Positions 25,557 through 33,349 of a stretch of 64,000 nucleotides of DNA are shown here, piece by piece. Position 1 is the first letter of the stretch. The number at the start of each line of letters is the position of its first letter. The notes below the pieces were generated by a model. It did not search any database. It worked only from the letters and a program-made list of their open reading frames with translations, and was not told the DNA's origin. The translations under genes were made by a program, and so were the position numbers. Source of the stretch: Carboxydothermus pertinax (GTDB lineage Bacteria; Bacillota; Z-2901; Carboxydothermales; Carboxydothermaceae); contig NZ_BDJK01000055.1 of the NCBI RefSeq assembly GCF_001950255.1, positions 247,551 through 311,550 of the forward strand. Direction: 5' to 3'.

Positions 25557-25585
25557 ATTATAACCGGGGTTAATTTTGCTGTCAA
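25557..25585 (-). promoter_or_regulatory. Perfect-consensus sigma-A promoter for yceD-rpmF
   Basis: TTGACA, a 17-base spacer and TATAAT on the minus strand, 26 bases ahead of the yceD start. It begins only a few bases after the ackA stop, with no terminator between. Confidence 0.92.
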
Positions 25586-25588
25586 CCA

Positions 25589-26785
25589 CTACTTACTCGG
25601 GACTAAAGCAAGGGTTTCCCTTGCAATCATTAATTCTTCATTGGTTGGTACTACCAAAATCGTCACCTTAGAATCGGGAGTAGAAATAATGGCTTCCTGT
25701 CCTCGCACTTTATTTTTTTCTTCGTCAAGAGTTGTACCGAGGTAGCCCAAATATTGACAAACACCTTTACGGACAACACTGGAATTTTCACCTACTCCAG
25801 CAGTAAAAGCAATAGCGTCAACACCGTTCATGGCTGCAGCATACGCCCCCACATATTTGGCCACCTGGTAACAGAACATATCTAAGGCAAGTTTAGCTTT
25901 TTCGTCACCTGCTTTAGCCCTATCTTCAATATCCCGAAAGTCACTATAACCTGAAATACCTAAAACCCCACTCTTTTTATTTAGTAACTCATTTACCTGG
26001 GCGGCAGTTAAACCTTCTTTTTCCTGAATAAATGTTACTATGGTCGGATCTATACTCCCCGCACGGGTCCCCATCATAAGCCCTTCTAAGGGGGTAAAGC
26101 CCATGGAGGTATCAACTGATACGCCATTCTTTACTGCCGTTACACTAGAACCATTTCCCAAATGGCATGTAATAATTTTAAGATCCGCCAAAGGTTGTCC
26201 AAGAATTTCCGCTGTTCGCCTAGAAACATACTTGTGAGAAGTTCCATGGAAACCGTAGCGCCGGATACCATAATTTTCATACCAGGCATACGGAACGCCA
26301 TAGATGTACGCATGTTTGGGCATAGTTTGGTGAAAAGCGGTATCAAAGACTCCCACCTGGGGAGTATTGGGTAATAATTTTTGACACGCCCGAATACCTA
26401 AAATATTTGGTGGATTATGGAGAGGAGCCAGTTCAACACATTCTTCAACAGCCTTTAAAACTTCCTCGTTAATAACTACAGAACCTGAAAATCTTTCCCC
26501 GCCATGGACAATGCGGTGTCCAATAGCTGTAATTTCTTCTAAACTGTTTAATATGCCATATTCCTCCCGGTTTAATTCAGCTAAAACAGCATTTATAGCC
26601 TCCTCGTGATTGGCAAAGGGCTGTTCTTTTTTTATCTTTTCCCTTCCAGGAAGGTCAATAATGATTCTGGAACCTTCTAAGCCAATTCTTTCCACTAAAC
26701 CTTTGGCTAAAACCGTTTCCGTTGTCATATCTAGCAATTGGTACTTTAGCGATGAGCTACCACAGTTTAAAACCAAAACTTTCAC
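25589..26785 (-). CDS. ackA: Acetate kinase
   Basis: Converts acetyl-phosphate and ADP to acetate and ATP. 398 residues of the ASKHA fold, with [10 protein letters not shown] at the N-terminus, the RIVHGGE and [11 protein letters not shown] active-site segments and the GTRAGSIDP region. GTG start after AAAGGAGG. Its pairing with pta indicates acetate formation with substrate-level ATP gain, common in acetogens and other anaerobes. Confidence 0.98.
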   Translation of the reverse strand: MKVLVLNCGSSSLKYQLLDMTTETVLAKGLVERIGLEGSRIIIDLPGREKIKKEQPFANHEEAINAVLAELNREEYGILNSLEEITAIGHRIVHGGERFSGSVVINEEVLKAVEECVELAPLHNPPNILGIRACQKLLPNTPQVGVFDTAFHQTMPKHAYIYGVPYAWYENYGIRRYGFHGTSHKYVSRRTAEILGQPLADLKIITCHLGNGSSVTAVKNGVSVDTSMGFTPLEGLMMGTRAGSIDPTIVTFIQEKEGLTAAQVNELLNKKSGVLGISGYSDFRDIEDRAKAGDEKAKLALDMFCYQVAKYVGAYAAAMNGVDAIAFTAGVGENSSVVRKGVCQYLGYLGTTLDEEKNKVRGQEAIISTPDSKVTILVVPTNEELMIARETLALVPSK

Positions 26786-26812
26786 TGAAATGGCCTCCTT
26801 TATACTAAATTT

Positions 26813-26835
26813 AAAAAGCGCCTGAGGCGCTTTAA
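26813..26835 (-). terminator. Terminator-like hairpin between pta and ackA
   Basis: AAAGCGCC and GGCGCTTT form a tight stem over TCA, followed by T-rich sequence on the minus strand. The pta stop codon overlaps the left arm and the ackA ribosome binding site follows within 30 bases. Confidence 0.78.
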
Positions 26836-27836
26836 ATACCGTAATAAGATTGAACTGCCGTTATTGCAGTTAAATTAACAATTTCATCAACACTGCAACC
26901 TCGAGATAAGTCATTTACCGGTTTAGCCATTCCCTGCAGTATCGGTCCAATTGCTTCTCCGCCAGACATTCTTTGGGCAAGTTTGTAACCGATATTGCCG
27001 GATTGTAGATCAGGGAAAATTAGGACATTGGCTCTACCTGCCACTTCACTCCCCGGAGCTTTTTGGGCTCCTACAGCAGGGACGATTGCCGCATCAACTT
27101 GCAGTTCTCCCTCAATTTTTAAATCAGGTCTTAAAGCATTGGCGATACGTACTGCTTCCCGTACCTTTTCCACTAATTCGTGTTCCGCACTACCTTTGGT
27201 TGAAAAGGAAAGTAAACCAACATAAGGAGTAATCCCTAAAAGCTTTTGCGCAGTCATAGCCGAGGCAATAGCAATTTCAGCCAGTTGCTGGGGATTGGGA
27301 TCAGGGTTGACCGCACAATCGGCAAAAAGCATTATTCCATGTTCTCCAAACTGGGGATTGGGAATAACCATAATAAAGGCACCAGAAACAACGGAGAACT
27401 CTGGTTTAGTTTTTATTATTTGTAAGGCCGGACGCAAAACATCAGGAGTCGGGCTTAAAGACCCTGCAACTAAACCATCGGCATCTTCAGCCTTAACCAT
27501 TAATGTGGCAAAATAAAGGGGATTATTTAGCAATTCGTATGCTTTATCAAGAGTCATTCCTTTACTTTTTCTTACTTCATATAAAAGATTGGCATATCTA
27601 TCGCGCCGGCTATCGGTTAGGGGGTTAACAACCACCACCCCATCTAAATTAACATTTAAATTTTTAGCCCTTTCAGCAATTTCTTTTTCATTCCCTAATA
27701 AAATTATTTTAGCTAATTGTTGCTTAATTATTTCCCCAGCAGCTTTTATTACCCGGTCGTCTTTACTTTCGGGCAAGATAATAGTCCTTTGAAACTCCCG
27801 GGCCGTACTTTTAACTTTTTCAATAAAATTTAACAT
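26832..27836 (-). CDS. pta: Phosphate acetyltransferase
   Basis: Interconverts acetyl-CoA and acetyl-phosphate. 334 residues, the short class I type without the N-terminal regulatory domains. Family landmarks are [48 protein letters not shown] and [15 protein letters not shown]. The ATG has GGGAGG 6 bases upstream; an in-frame codon 27 bases earlier lacks one. No confident promoter was found in the 135-base AT-rich gap before it. Confidence 0.97.
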   Translation of the reverse strand: MLNFIEKVKSTAREFQRTIILPESKDDRVIKAAGEIIKQQLAKIILLGNEKEIAERAKNLNVNLDGVVVVNPLTDSRRDRYANLLYEVRKSKGMTLDKAYELLNNPLYFATLMVKAEDADGLVAGSLSPTPDVLRPALQIIKTKPEFSVVSGAFIMVIPNPQFGEHGIMLFADCAVNPDPNPQQLAEIAIASAMTAQKLLGITPYVGLLSFSTKGSAEHELVEKVREAVRIANALRPDLKIEGELQVDAAIVPAVGAQKAPGSEVAGRANVLIFPDLQSGNIGYKLAQRMSGGEAIGPILQGMAKPVNDLSRGCSVDEIVNLTAITAVQSYYGI

Positions 27837-27971
27837 AAAAAAGCCTCCCGACTTTTTCTGCATTTTTTTATCAATTTATTTATATCATACCCTATAAAGT
27901 TTTTCTATGCAGAATATTAATTTTTTAATTTTTTTATATTTCTCATATTTCTGACTTAGAGGTGATACGCT

Positions 27972-29054
27972 TTGTGGGTTTTTTTAAACCGAAGTAAAAC
28001 CTGCTTTTTATTTCTGTTTTTCATTGTTTTTATTTTAAATCCCATTGCAGTATATCAAGGCGCCAAAGCTGGCGTCGAATTATGGCTAAATATCATTATA
28101 CCAACCTTACTGCCCTTTTTTATTGTTGCCGAACTTTTAAATAAAAACAATGTATTTTTACAGCTTAGCAAAATTTTTGAATTTATCTTACGTCCCCTTT
28201 TTAATGTTCCTGGGGTCGCAACATTACCAATCATTATGGGTTTTACCTCAGGTTTTCCTGTTGGTAGTGTTGTGGTGGCTAATTTAAGAGACCAAAGATT
28301 AATTACCCAGGAAGAAGGCGAGCGACTTCTTGCTTTTACCAATAATGTTAGCCCTTTATTTCTCTTATCCACTGTAGGTATTGCATTGCTAAGCAATCCA
28401 GCATTCGGCTTTTTCCTTTTAATTGGCCAATATTCGGCAAGTTTATTAATCGGAGTAGTACTTGGTATTGCTGCCCGCCGAGAAAAGATTATGATAAAAA
28501 ATAACTTTAAAATAATAAATTCTTATCATTATCTTCCTTTTGGAAAAGTACTCCAGGAAGCAATTGAATCAGCTTTTAGCAAAATTTTTCTAGTTGGAGG
28601 CTTTATTATTTTCTTTGCTGTTCTGATTTCACTGGTAGAAAAAATTTTTCTCCCTGCCTCTAACTTTAGTACTGCCCTTTTAGCCGGGTTCTTAGAAATA
28701 TCTAACGGAGTAAAAAAAATAGCAGAGTTAAATCTAACTCCGCTTTTAAAACTCATTTTAATGAGTTTTATTTTAAGTTTTGGTGGTCTTTCAGTTTTTG
28801 CCCAAATTTTAGCTATCATCTCAAAAACCGATTTAACAGCAAAAATGTATCTTAAAACAAGACCCTTTCATGGTCTAATAAGTACATTTATTACCGCTTT
28901 GCTTTATTACAATCTCACCATTCCTGTTAATAGTATAAATTTGGATGTAACCTTCAATTTTCCAAGCCTTATAAAGCATTCCTTGCTTTTAGCATTTACA
29001 ATTTATTTGATTTTTTATCTTTTTGCTCTAATTACAAAAAAAACTACTTTTTAA
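27972..29054 (+). CDS. ylbJ: Sporulation integral membrane protein YlbJ
   Basis: A 360-residue polytopic membrane protein with about eight to ten hydrophobic segments and gate-type motifs (NIIIPTLLPFFIVAELL, MGFTSGFPVGS, TNNVSPLFLLST). YlbJ is needed for heat-resistant spores in Bacillus and is mother-cell expressed there. TTG start with GAGGTGAT. It lies beside coaD and rsmD, as ylbJ does in Bacillus. Its last 11 bases overlap the convergent coiled-coil gene. A GAATATT at 27912-27918 resembles a sigma-E -35 box, but no good -10 follows. Confidence 0.9.
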   Translation: MWVFLNRSKTCFLFLFFIVFILNPIAVYQGAKAGVELWLNIIIPTLLPFFIVAELLNKNNVFLQLSKIFEFILRPLFNVPGVATLPIIMGFTSGFPVGSVVVANLRDQRLITQEEGERLLAFTNNVSPLFLLSTVGIALLSNPAFGFFLLIGQYSASLLIGVVLGIAARREKIMIKNNFKIINSYHYLPFGKVLQEAIESAFSKIFLVGGFIIFFAVLISLVEKIFLPASNFSTALLAGFLEISNGVKKIAELNLTPLLKLILMSFILSFGGLSVFAQILAIISKTDLTAKMYLKTRPFHGLISTFITALLYYNLTIPVNSINLDVTFNFPSLIKHSLLLAFTIYLIFYLFALITKKTTF

Positions 29055-29484
29055 GCTCCTCGATACCTTTTGTTACTTCCTGTAATGCATTATTTAAATT
29101 AGTTGCCATTTTTTCTAATATTTCTATTGCATATTGTCGTGCGCTAATTTTTAATTCGTTTGCTGTATTATTTGCTTTATTCAATATTTCCCTAGCTCGT
29201 TCTTCAGCAATTTTTATCATTTCTGATTCACTTAACCATTTTTCTCCTTGTAGTTTTGCTCTTTCTAGAATTTCCTCCGCTTCATTTCTTGCTTTATTTA
29301 AAAGATTTTCCCTGGTTTCAAGGATTCCCTTAGCTTTACTTATTTCCTCGGGTAAAACGCTTCTTATTTTATCAATGAACAGAAATAACTCTTCTTCATC
29401 TATTAATACTTTACCGGTTAAGGGTATTTTAGGACTATCATTTATCTTTTCCTCAAATTCTTCTAAGATTTTTAAAACATCCAT
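29044..29484 (-). CDS. Conserved coiled-coil protein of unknown function
   Basis: A 146-residue, highly charged, largely helical protein. From about residue 45 it is Ala/Glu/Lys-rich with repeats such as EAEEILERAK and RAREILNKANN, resembling ATP synthase subunit b or DivIVA-type coiled coils. No membrane segment is visible, so it is not a standard AtpF. It sits 3 bases downstream of coaD and may be co-translated. I cannot assign a function. Confidence 0.8.
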   Translation of the reverse strand: MDVLKILEEFEEKINDSPKIPLTGKVLIDEEELFLFIDKIRSVLPEEISKAKGILETRENLLNKARNEAEEILERAKLQGEKWLSESEMIKIAEERAREILNKANNTANELKISARQYAIEILEKMATNLNNALQEVTKGIEELKK

Positions 29485-29487
29485 AAG

Positions 29488-29976
29488 TTAACACCCTTCC
29501 TTATTAAATTTTTCCTTTAATTTTAATTCAACATATTCTGGTACTAATCCTTTTAAACATCCACCATACATGGCAACTTCTTTTACAGCACTGGAACTAA
29601 TAAAGGAATATTCCGCTTTTGTCATTAAAAAGATTGTTTCCGCCCAAGGCACCAGTTTTTTATTGGTTAGGGCCATCATAAATTCGTTCTCAAAATCAGA
29701 AATAGCTCTAAGACCACGAATAATCACTTGAGCATTCTTCCTTTTTAGGTAATTCACTGTAAGACCCTCAAAACTATCAATTTCAATATTAGGGTAATAC
29801 TTTAATGTCTCTCTTAACATTTCTAAACGCTCATCTAAGGTAAATAACGGATTTTTAACAGGATTTCTAGCAATGGCCACAATTAGGCGGTCAAAAAGCT
29901 CAGCTGCTCTCTCAATGATATCTAAATGGCCATTAGTAATTGGGTCAAAACTTCCCGGATAAACTGCAATTCGCAA
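29488..29976 (-). CDS. coaD: Phosphopantetheine adenylyltransferase CoaD
   Basis: Fourth step of coenzyme A synthesis. 162 residues with YPGSFDPITNGHLDII (the T/HxGH nucleotidyltransferase motif), IIRGLRAISDFENE and the YSFISSSAVKEVA segment. Adjacent to rsmD, a very common pairing. Confidence 0.98.
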   Translation of the reverse strand: MRIAVYPGSFDPITNGHLDIIERAAELFDRLIVAIARNPVKNPLFTLDERLEMLRETLKYYPNIEIDSFEGLTVNYLKRKNAQVIIRGLRAISDFENEFMMALTNKKLVPWAETIFLMTKAEYSFISSSAVKEVAMYGGCLKGLVPEYVELKLKEKFNKEGC

Positions 29977-29989
29977 ATTATTCTCCCCC

Positions 29990-30532
29990 TCACTGCAGAT
30001 GATAGAAACCTAAAACAGTACTACCATAAATCGCTTCCCGAACCAATAAAAGGTTTTCATAATTTAAACATAAACCATTTTTAGTCGCCGTTTCCACAAC
30101 AATTATCCCGTTCTCCTTTAAAAGATTAAGTCTTAAAATCTCAGTAATTGCCTTTTGCTCATACCCTTTACCATAAGGCGGGTCTAAAAAAATTAAGTCA
30201 AACTTCACTTTAAGTTTTGGCAAAATTTTAAAAATATCTCCCCTGATAGCTTTAGCCTTCTCTTTATAACCTAAATTATTGATATTTTGACATAAGCAAC
30301 GAAAAGCCTCTCTATCCGGTTCAATAAAATAAGAAAATTTCGCTCCTCGACTTAAGGCCTCCAAACCAAGATTTCCTGTTCCAGCAAAGCCATCAAGAAC
30401 CATGGTATCAAAAACCTTTGAACCTAAAATGTTAAAAAGGGACTCTTTAACCCGATCGGAAGTTGGCCTAGTCTTTAATCCCTTGGGAGCAATTAATTTT
30501 CGCCCCCGTGCTTCCCCTGTTATAATGCGCAT
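29990..30532 (-). CDS. rsmD: 16S rRNA (guanine-N2-)-methyltransferase RsmD
   Basis: Methylates G966 of 16S rRNA. 180 residues with MRIITGEARGRKL, SAM motif DGFAGTGNLGLEALSRGA and catalytic DPPYGKGY. ATG with a GGGGAG site. The 141-base region upstream contains a mini-ORF and hairpins of uncertain meaning. Confidence 0.96.
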   Translation of the reverse strand: MRIITGEARGRKLIAPKGLKTRPTSDRVKESLFNILGSKVFDTMVLDGFAGTGNLGLEALSRGAKFSYFIEPDREAFRCLCQNINNLGYKEKAKAIRGDIFKILPKLKVKFDLIFLDPPYGKGYEQKAITEILRLNLLKENGIIVVETATKNGLCLNYENLLLVREAIYGSTVLGFYHLQ

Positions 30533-30559
30533 TTTTTCTCCCCAATAATGTATAAATTT

Positions 30560-30622
30560 TTATTTAACGGAAACACTACTTAATGCTCCGGAAGAGAGCA
30601 AACTTCTTACACCCTCCCCCAT
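30560..30622 (-). CDS. Possible 20-residue leader peptide ahead of rsmD
   Basis: A 20-codon frame starting MGEGVRSLLSS with a strong CCGGAGG ribosome binding site 8 bases before the ATG and a TAA stop 27 bases before rsmD. Part of the coding sequence can pair imperfectly with the ribosome binding site region (AGCAAA/TTTGCT and CCGGA/TCCGG). The peptide matches nothing I recognise, so it may be regulatory or accidental. Confidence 0.3.
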   Translation of the reverse strand: MGEGVRSLLSSGALSSVSVK

Positions 30623-30649
30623 TTGCTCTTCCTCCGGTTTCTCCTCTCT

Positions 30650-30677
30650 AAGCTGGCGTTTCGCCAGCCTTTTTTAT
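30650..30677 (+). terminator. GC-rich hairpin with T-run, plus-strand orientation
   Basis: GCTGGCG, a 3-base loop and CGCCAGC are followed by six T on the plus strand. No plus-strand gene lies just upstream. It may end an antisense or small RNA, or act only as the 3' hairpin of the minus-strand gene ending at 30674, which has no T-run on its side. Confidence 0.55.
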
Positions 30678-31324
30678 TTTAATATCTCCAAAATTTTTTT
30701 TATCTTGATATCATAATTTTTTTTATTCCAAAAGATATTTTCTGGATAAAAACTTATTTTTAAATTTGGTTTTTTAGCCAAAGTCCAAAAAGGTGGAGTA
30801 TTCGACTCTTCCAAATACAATAAGTATTGACGAACTAAGGCATCTTCTCCTAAATTAACAATACCTAAGCGAATTAATTCTGTATTAAAAGTGGTTGGAA
30901 TACAATAAAAGCTGCGGCAAACAAAAGGTCTTACAGGATAAACGTCACATTTTTTCTCTTTTTCATTTAAAAATATACATGCTCCGTTTTCTTTCCTTTT
31001 TAAAATTATATCAATTTCTAAACCTTTAATAAATATATCCGTAAAATGTCTTAAAAAATTAAGTAGGTCATAACTTACCCCTTCTTTTTTAAAAAGACTT
31101 CTTTGTAGGTTTAAGACATCGATATTAGTTAAGGGAATCCTTTCATAACAGCATTTAATGCAATTAAGACAAGTTTTAGTTCCTGATTCACGGTAAAATT
31201 CCGTGGCTTCTACAAGTTTCTCTATTTCTATAAGGTAATCGTTAATCGTAGCTGTTGGTGCCACTTTTATTGTATATCCTTGGCGATTTTCTATAATTTT
31301 TGGTACAATTACTACTTTTTCCAT
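30674..31324 (-). CDS. YkgJ-family cysteine-cluster protein
   Basis: A 216-residue protein with the zinc/iron-binding cluster of the YkgJ family: CLNCIKCC at about 51-58, then CIFLNEKEKKCDVYP and RPFVCRSFYC. Members are thought to chelate Zn or an Fe-S centre, but their function is unknown. ATG with GGGAGGAATTAT. It is divergent from gpr with a 64-base gap. Confidence 0.82.
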   Translation of the reverse strand: MEKVVIVPKIIENRQGYTIKVAPTATINDYLIEIEKLVEATEFYRESGTKTCLNCIKCCYERIPLTNIDVLNLQRSLFKKEGVSYDLLNFLRHFTDIFIKGLEIDIILKRKENGACIFLNEKEKKCDVYPVRPFVCRSFYCIPTTFNTELIRLGIVNLGEDALVRQYLLYLEESNTPPFWTLAKKPNLKISFYPENIFWNKKNYDIKIKKILEILK

Positions 31325-31388
31325 TTTATAATTCCTCCCTTATAAAATTTTGTCGTCCAACACACACTAGCCCTTGAGGTGATGAATT

Positions 31389-32372
31389 TTGGCAATAATG
31401 AAATTCCTTAATTCTTTAGGCCTTACAATTGATTTGGCCATAGAAGCCCATGAACTTTTAAGAGGAGAAGCAGGTATTGAAATCTCTGGGGTAAAAGTAA
31501 TAAAAGACAAAAAAGATAATTTCGAATTAACCAGGGTTGAAATTTTAAATGAGCACGGCGCAGCACAAATGCAAAGGCCTATTGGTAAATATATCACCAT
31601 TGACGCTCCTATACTACGAAGTCAAAATAAATCAATTCATAAGGAAATTATGTTGATTTTATCCGAAGAATTAAAAAGTCTTTTACCCTTAGATAATAAT
31701 CGTCCTATTTTAATAGTTGGCCTTGGAAATTGGCATGCAACTCCAGACGCCCTGGGACCTAAAGTAGTGGATTATGTTCTGGTTACCCGTCACCTTTTTA
31801 ACCTAAATAACAACTCCCTCACTCAAGGTTTTAGAAACGTTGCCGCTATCTCTCCAGGAGTACTGGGAATTACTGGTATTGAAACTGTAGAAATAATAAA
31901 AGGAATTGTAGATAAAATAAACCCATCGTTAGTAATTGCAGTTGATGCTCTTGCTGCAGCCAATGTGGAAAGAATTTGTTCCTCCATCCAGTTGGCCGAT
32001 ACCGGTATTTCCCCTGGTTCGGGAATTGGCAACCGGCGCCCTGGATTAAATAAGGAAGTCTTAGGAGTACCTGTAATTGCTATTGGTTGTCCCACAGTAG
32101 TGAACGCTGCAATAATTGCTAAAAACACGATAGAAATGTTTTTAAACAAATTTACCTCGTCAAAACAATTTTATCAGTTTTTAAAGACCTATCAAGAAGG
32201 TATAGCGACCCTTGTCCGGGAGGTTTTGGAACCCTATTCTAATACTCTTACGGTTACCCCAAAAGAAATTGATGTCTTAATTTTAAATTTAGCAAAAGTA
32301 ATTGCCGGTGGTATTACGTTAGCCCTGCACGAGAGCGTTAAACCGGAAAATGTTGATATGTATCTAAACTAA
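31389..32372 (+). CDS. gpr: Germination protease GPR
   Basis: Aspartic-type spore protease (family A25) that degrades alpha/beta small acid-soluble proteins at germination. 327 residues with the N-terminal TIDLAIEAHELL propeptide region, VGLGNWHATPDALGPKVV and VDALAAANVERICSSIQL with SPGSGIGNRR. TTG start 6 bases after GAGGTGAT; an ATG three codons later is possible. Its substrates are encoded by the two ssp genes that converge on it. Confidence 0.96.
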   Translation: MAIMKFLNSLGLTIDLAIEAHELLRGEAGIEISGVKVIKDKKDNFELTRVEILNEHGAAQMQRPIGKYITIDAPILRSQNKSIHKEIMLILSEELKSLLPLDNNRPILIVGLGNWHATPDALGPKVVDYVLVTRHLFNLNNNSLTQGFRNVAAISPGVLGITGIETVEIIKGIVDKINPSLVIAVDALAAANVERICSSIQLADTGISPGSGIGNRRPGLNKEVLGVPVIAIGCPTVVNAAIIAKNTIEMFLNKFTSSKQFYQFLKTYQEGIATLVREVLEPYSNTLTVTPKEIDVLILNLAKVIAGGITLALHESVKPENVDMYLN

Positions 32373-32375
32373 GTA

Positions 32376-32403
32376 AGGGCAGAGGGTTAACCCCTTCTGC
32401 CCT
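32376..32403. terminator. Shared hairpin between convergent gpr and ssp genes
   Basis: AGGGCAGA and GGG pair with CCC and TCTGCCCT around a TTAA loop, with a one-base bulge. It begins 4 bases after the gpr stop. Neither side has a strong T-run, so termination is likely but not certain. Confidence 0.6.
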
Positions 32404-32419
32404 GGCTAAAATTACTTCC

Positions 32420-32623
32420 TTAGGCTTTTCCTGAAAGTTGTTGTTCCGCCTGTTGAATTAACTTTTTAACCATATTGCCGCCTAATTTTCCCCATTGTTT
32501 TGCTGGGATATCTCCACCATAAGTTCCGGGCTGAACATTAACTCCAACTTCTCTGGCGGTTTCCCATTTTAATTGTTCCAAAGCCTGTTTAGCTTGTGGT
32601 ACTACCACTTCATTGCGTGCCAT
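32420..32623 (-). CDS. Alpha/beta-type small acid-soluble spore protein (copy 1)
   Basis: A 67-residue DNA-binding spore protein that saturates and protects forespore DNA. It has the GPR-cleavage region KWETAREVGV and the second conserved helix GKLGGNMVKKLIQQAE. It is about 80% identical by eye to the copy 20 bases upstream, a tandem duplication. ATG with AAGGAGG. Confidence 0.97.
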   Translation of the reverse strand: MARNEVVVPQAKQALEQLKWETAREVGVNVQPGTYGGDIPAKQWGKLGGNMVKKLIQQAEQQLSGKA

Positions 32624-32642
32624 AGCTTATGCCTCCTTTTTA

Positions 32643-32855
32643 TTAAGGGGTGGGAAACTGTCCGCTTAGCTGAGATTCCGCTTGTTGGATAAGTTTCTTA
32701 ACCATATTACCACCTAATCTGCCCCACTGTTTTGCTGGGATGTCTCCACCATAAGCTCCGGGCTGGATATTAAGACCCACTTCCCGAGCTGTCTCCCATT
32801 TAAACTGCTCCAAAGCTGCTTTCGCATTGGGTACTACTATTTCGTTCCGGGCCAT
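32643..32855 (-). CDS. Alpha/beta-type small acid-soluble spore protein (copy 2)
   Basis: A 70-residue paralogue with KWETAREVGLN and GRLGGNMVKKLIQQAE, and a short extra tail after LSGQ. The ATG follows GGAGGTGAT; a GTG 9 bases upstream is part of that site and is rejected. A GCATA at 32912-32916 on the minus strand resembles a forespore sigma -35 box, with a weaker AT-rich -10 about 16 bases on. Confidence 0.96.
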   Translation of the reverse strand: MARNEIVVPNAKAALEQFKWETAREVGLNIQPGAYGGDIPAKQWGRLGGNMVKKLIQQAESQLSGQFPTP

Positions 32856-32924
32856 TGTTATCACCTCCTTTTTTGGATTGGTAGTCTTATTTTTGCTCGG
32901 TTAATTTTTTTTATGCCAGTAAGT

Positions 32925-33077
32925 TTAATCCTTATCTGGCGATTTATTTACATTTAGGGTATTTTTTGTCTTTGGTGCGATTTTGTTGGCATCAATGCCA
33001 ATCTCATTGGCTAACTCATACATAAACTGCTGGTGTTCCGGAGTTAACTCATAGTTCTTTTTTGTTTTTTTCGGCAT
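32925..33077 (-). CDS. 50-residue SASP-helix-like small protein
   Basis: Starts MPKKTKKNYELTPEHQ with a GGAGGTGAA ribosome binding site. Residues 17-29, QQFMYELANEIGI, line up with the first helix and GPR site of the neighbouring spore proteins (EQFKWETAREVGL), but the second helix is absent; the rest is Lys/Asn-rich. Its place 69 bases upstream of ssp copy 2 suggests a spore role. I know no named family for it. Confidence 0.68.
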   Translation of the reverse strand: MPKKTKKNYELTPEHQQFMYELANEIGIDANKIAPKTKNTLNVNKSPDKD

Positions 33078-33135
33078 TTTTTCACCTCCTTAATACTAGT
33101 TTTTATCTCTTCAAATTTTTTATGAAAAATTCTTT

Positions 33136-33166
33136 GTATTTTTTCTTAGTAAAATTGGAAAATATA
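33136..33166 (+). promoter_or_regulatory. Candidate forespore sigma (sigF-like) promoter
   Basis: GTATT, a 16-base spacer and GGAAAATATA each differ by one position from the sigma-F consensus as I recall it (GYATA, 15-16 bases, GGNRANAMTR). It lies 28 bases before the start of a 43-codon ORF in the sporulation island. AT-rich context makes chance matches possible. Confidence 0.4.
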
Positions 33167-33193
33167 AAAAAAAAGTACTGGAGGTAATTGTAA

Positions 33194-33325
33194 ATGAAAA
33201 AGGAAAGGAAAAAATTTAATCTTTACCAAGATGTTTACTTGCAAGATGATGAAGTTTTTAATGATATTTACAAAAAAAAGGAAAACAAAGGTTCTTCGCT
33301 AAAAGAAAAAAGGCAGACCAAATAG
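33194..33325 (+). CDS. 43-residue basic small protein, unknown
   Basis: MKKERKKFNLYQDVYLQDDE followed by a Lys-rich tail ending EKRQTK. It has a GGAGG site 9 bases upstream of the ATG, a candidate forespore promoter, and a stop codon within the loop of a strong terminator hairpin. These flanking signals support a real gene despite its size. I recognise no family. Confidence 0.6.
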   Translation: MKKERKKFNLYQDVYLQDDEVFNDIYKKKENKGSSLKEKRQTK

Positions 33326-33339
33326 GAGGTCTGCCTTTT
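33309..33339. terminator. Bidirectional terminator between the small ORF and recG
   Basis: AAAGGCAGACC and GGTCTGCCTTT form an 11-bp stem with T-runs on both strands. It serves the plus-strand 43-codon ORF, whose stop lies in the loop, and the minus-strand recG. Confidence 0.9.
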
Positions 33340-33349
33340 ATTATCTTTT

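Noticed and set aside
27912-27960. Sigma-E promoter for ylbJ
   Set aside because: GAATATT matches the -35 pattern but the -10 region is only AT-rich without a CATACAAT-like sequence.
31299-31328. Sigma-G promoter for gpr
   Set aside because: CATTTTA fits the -10 pattern but no acceptable -35 box lies 17 or 18 bases upstream.
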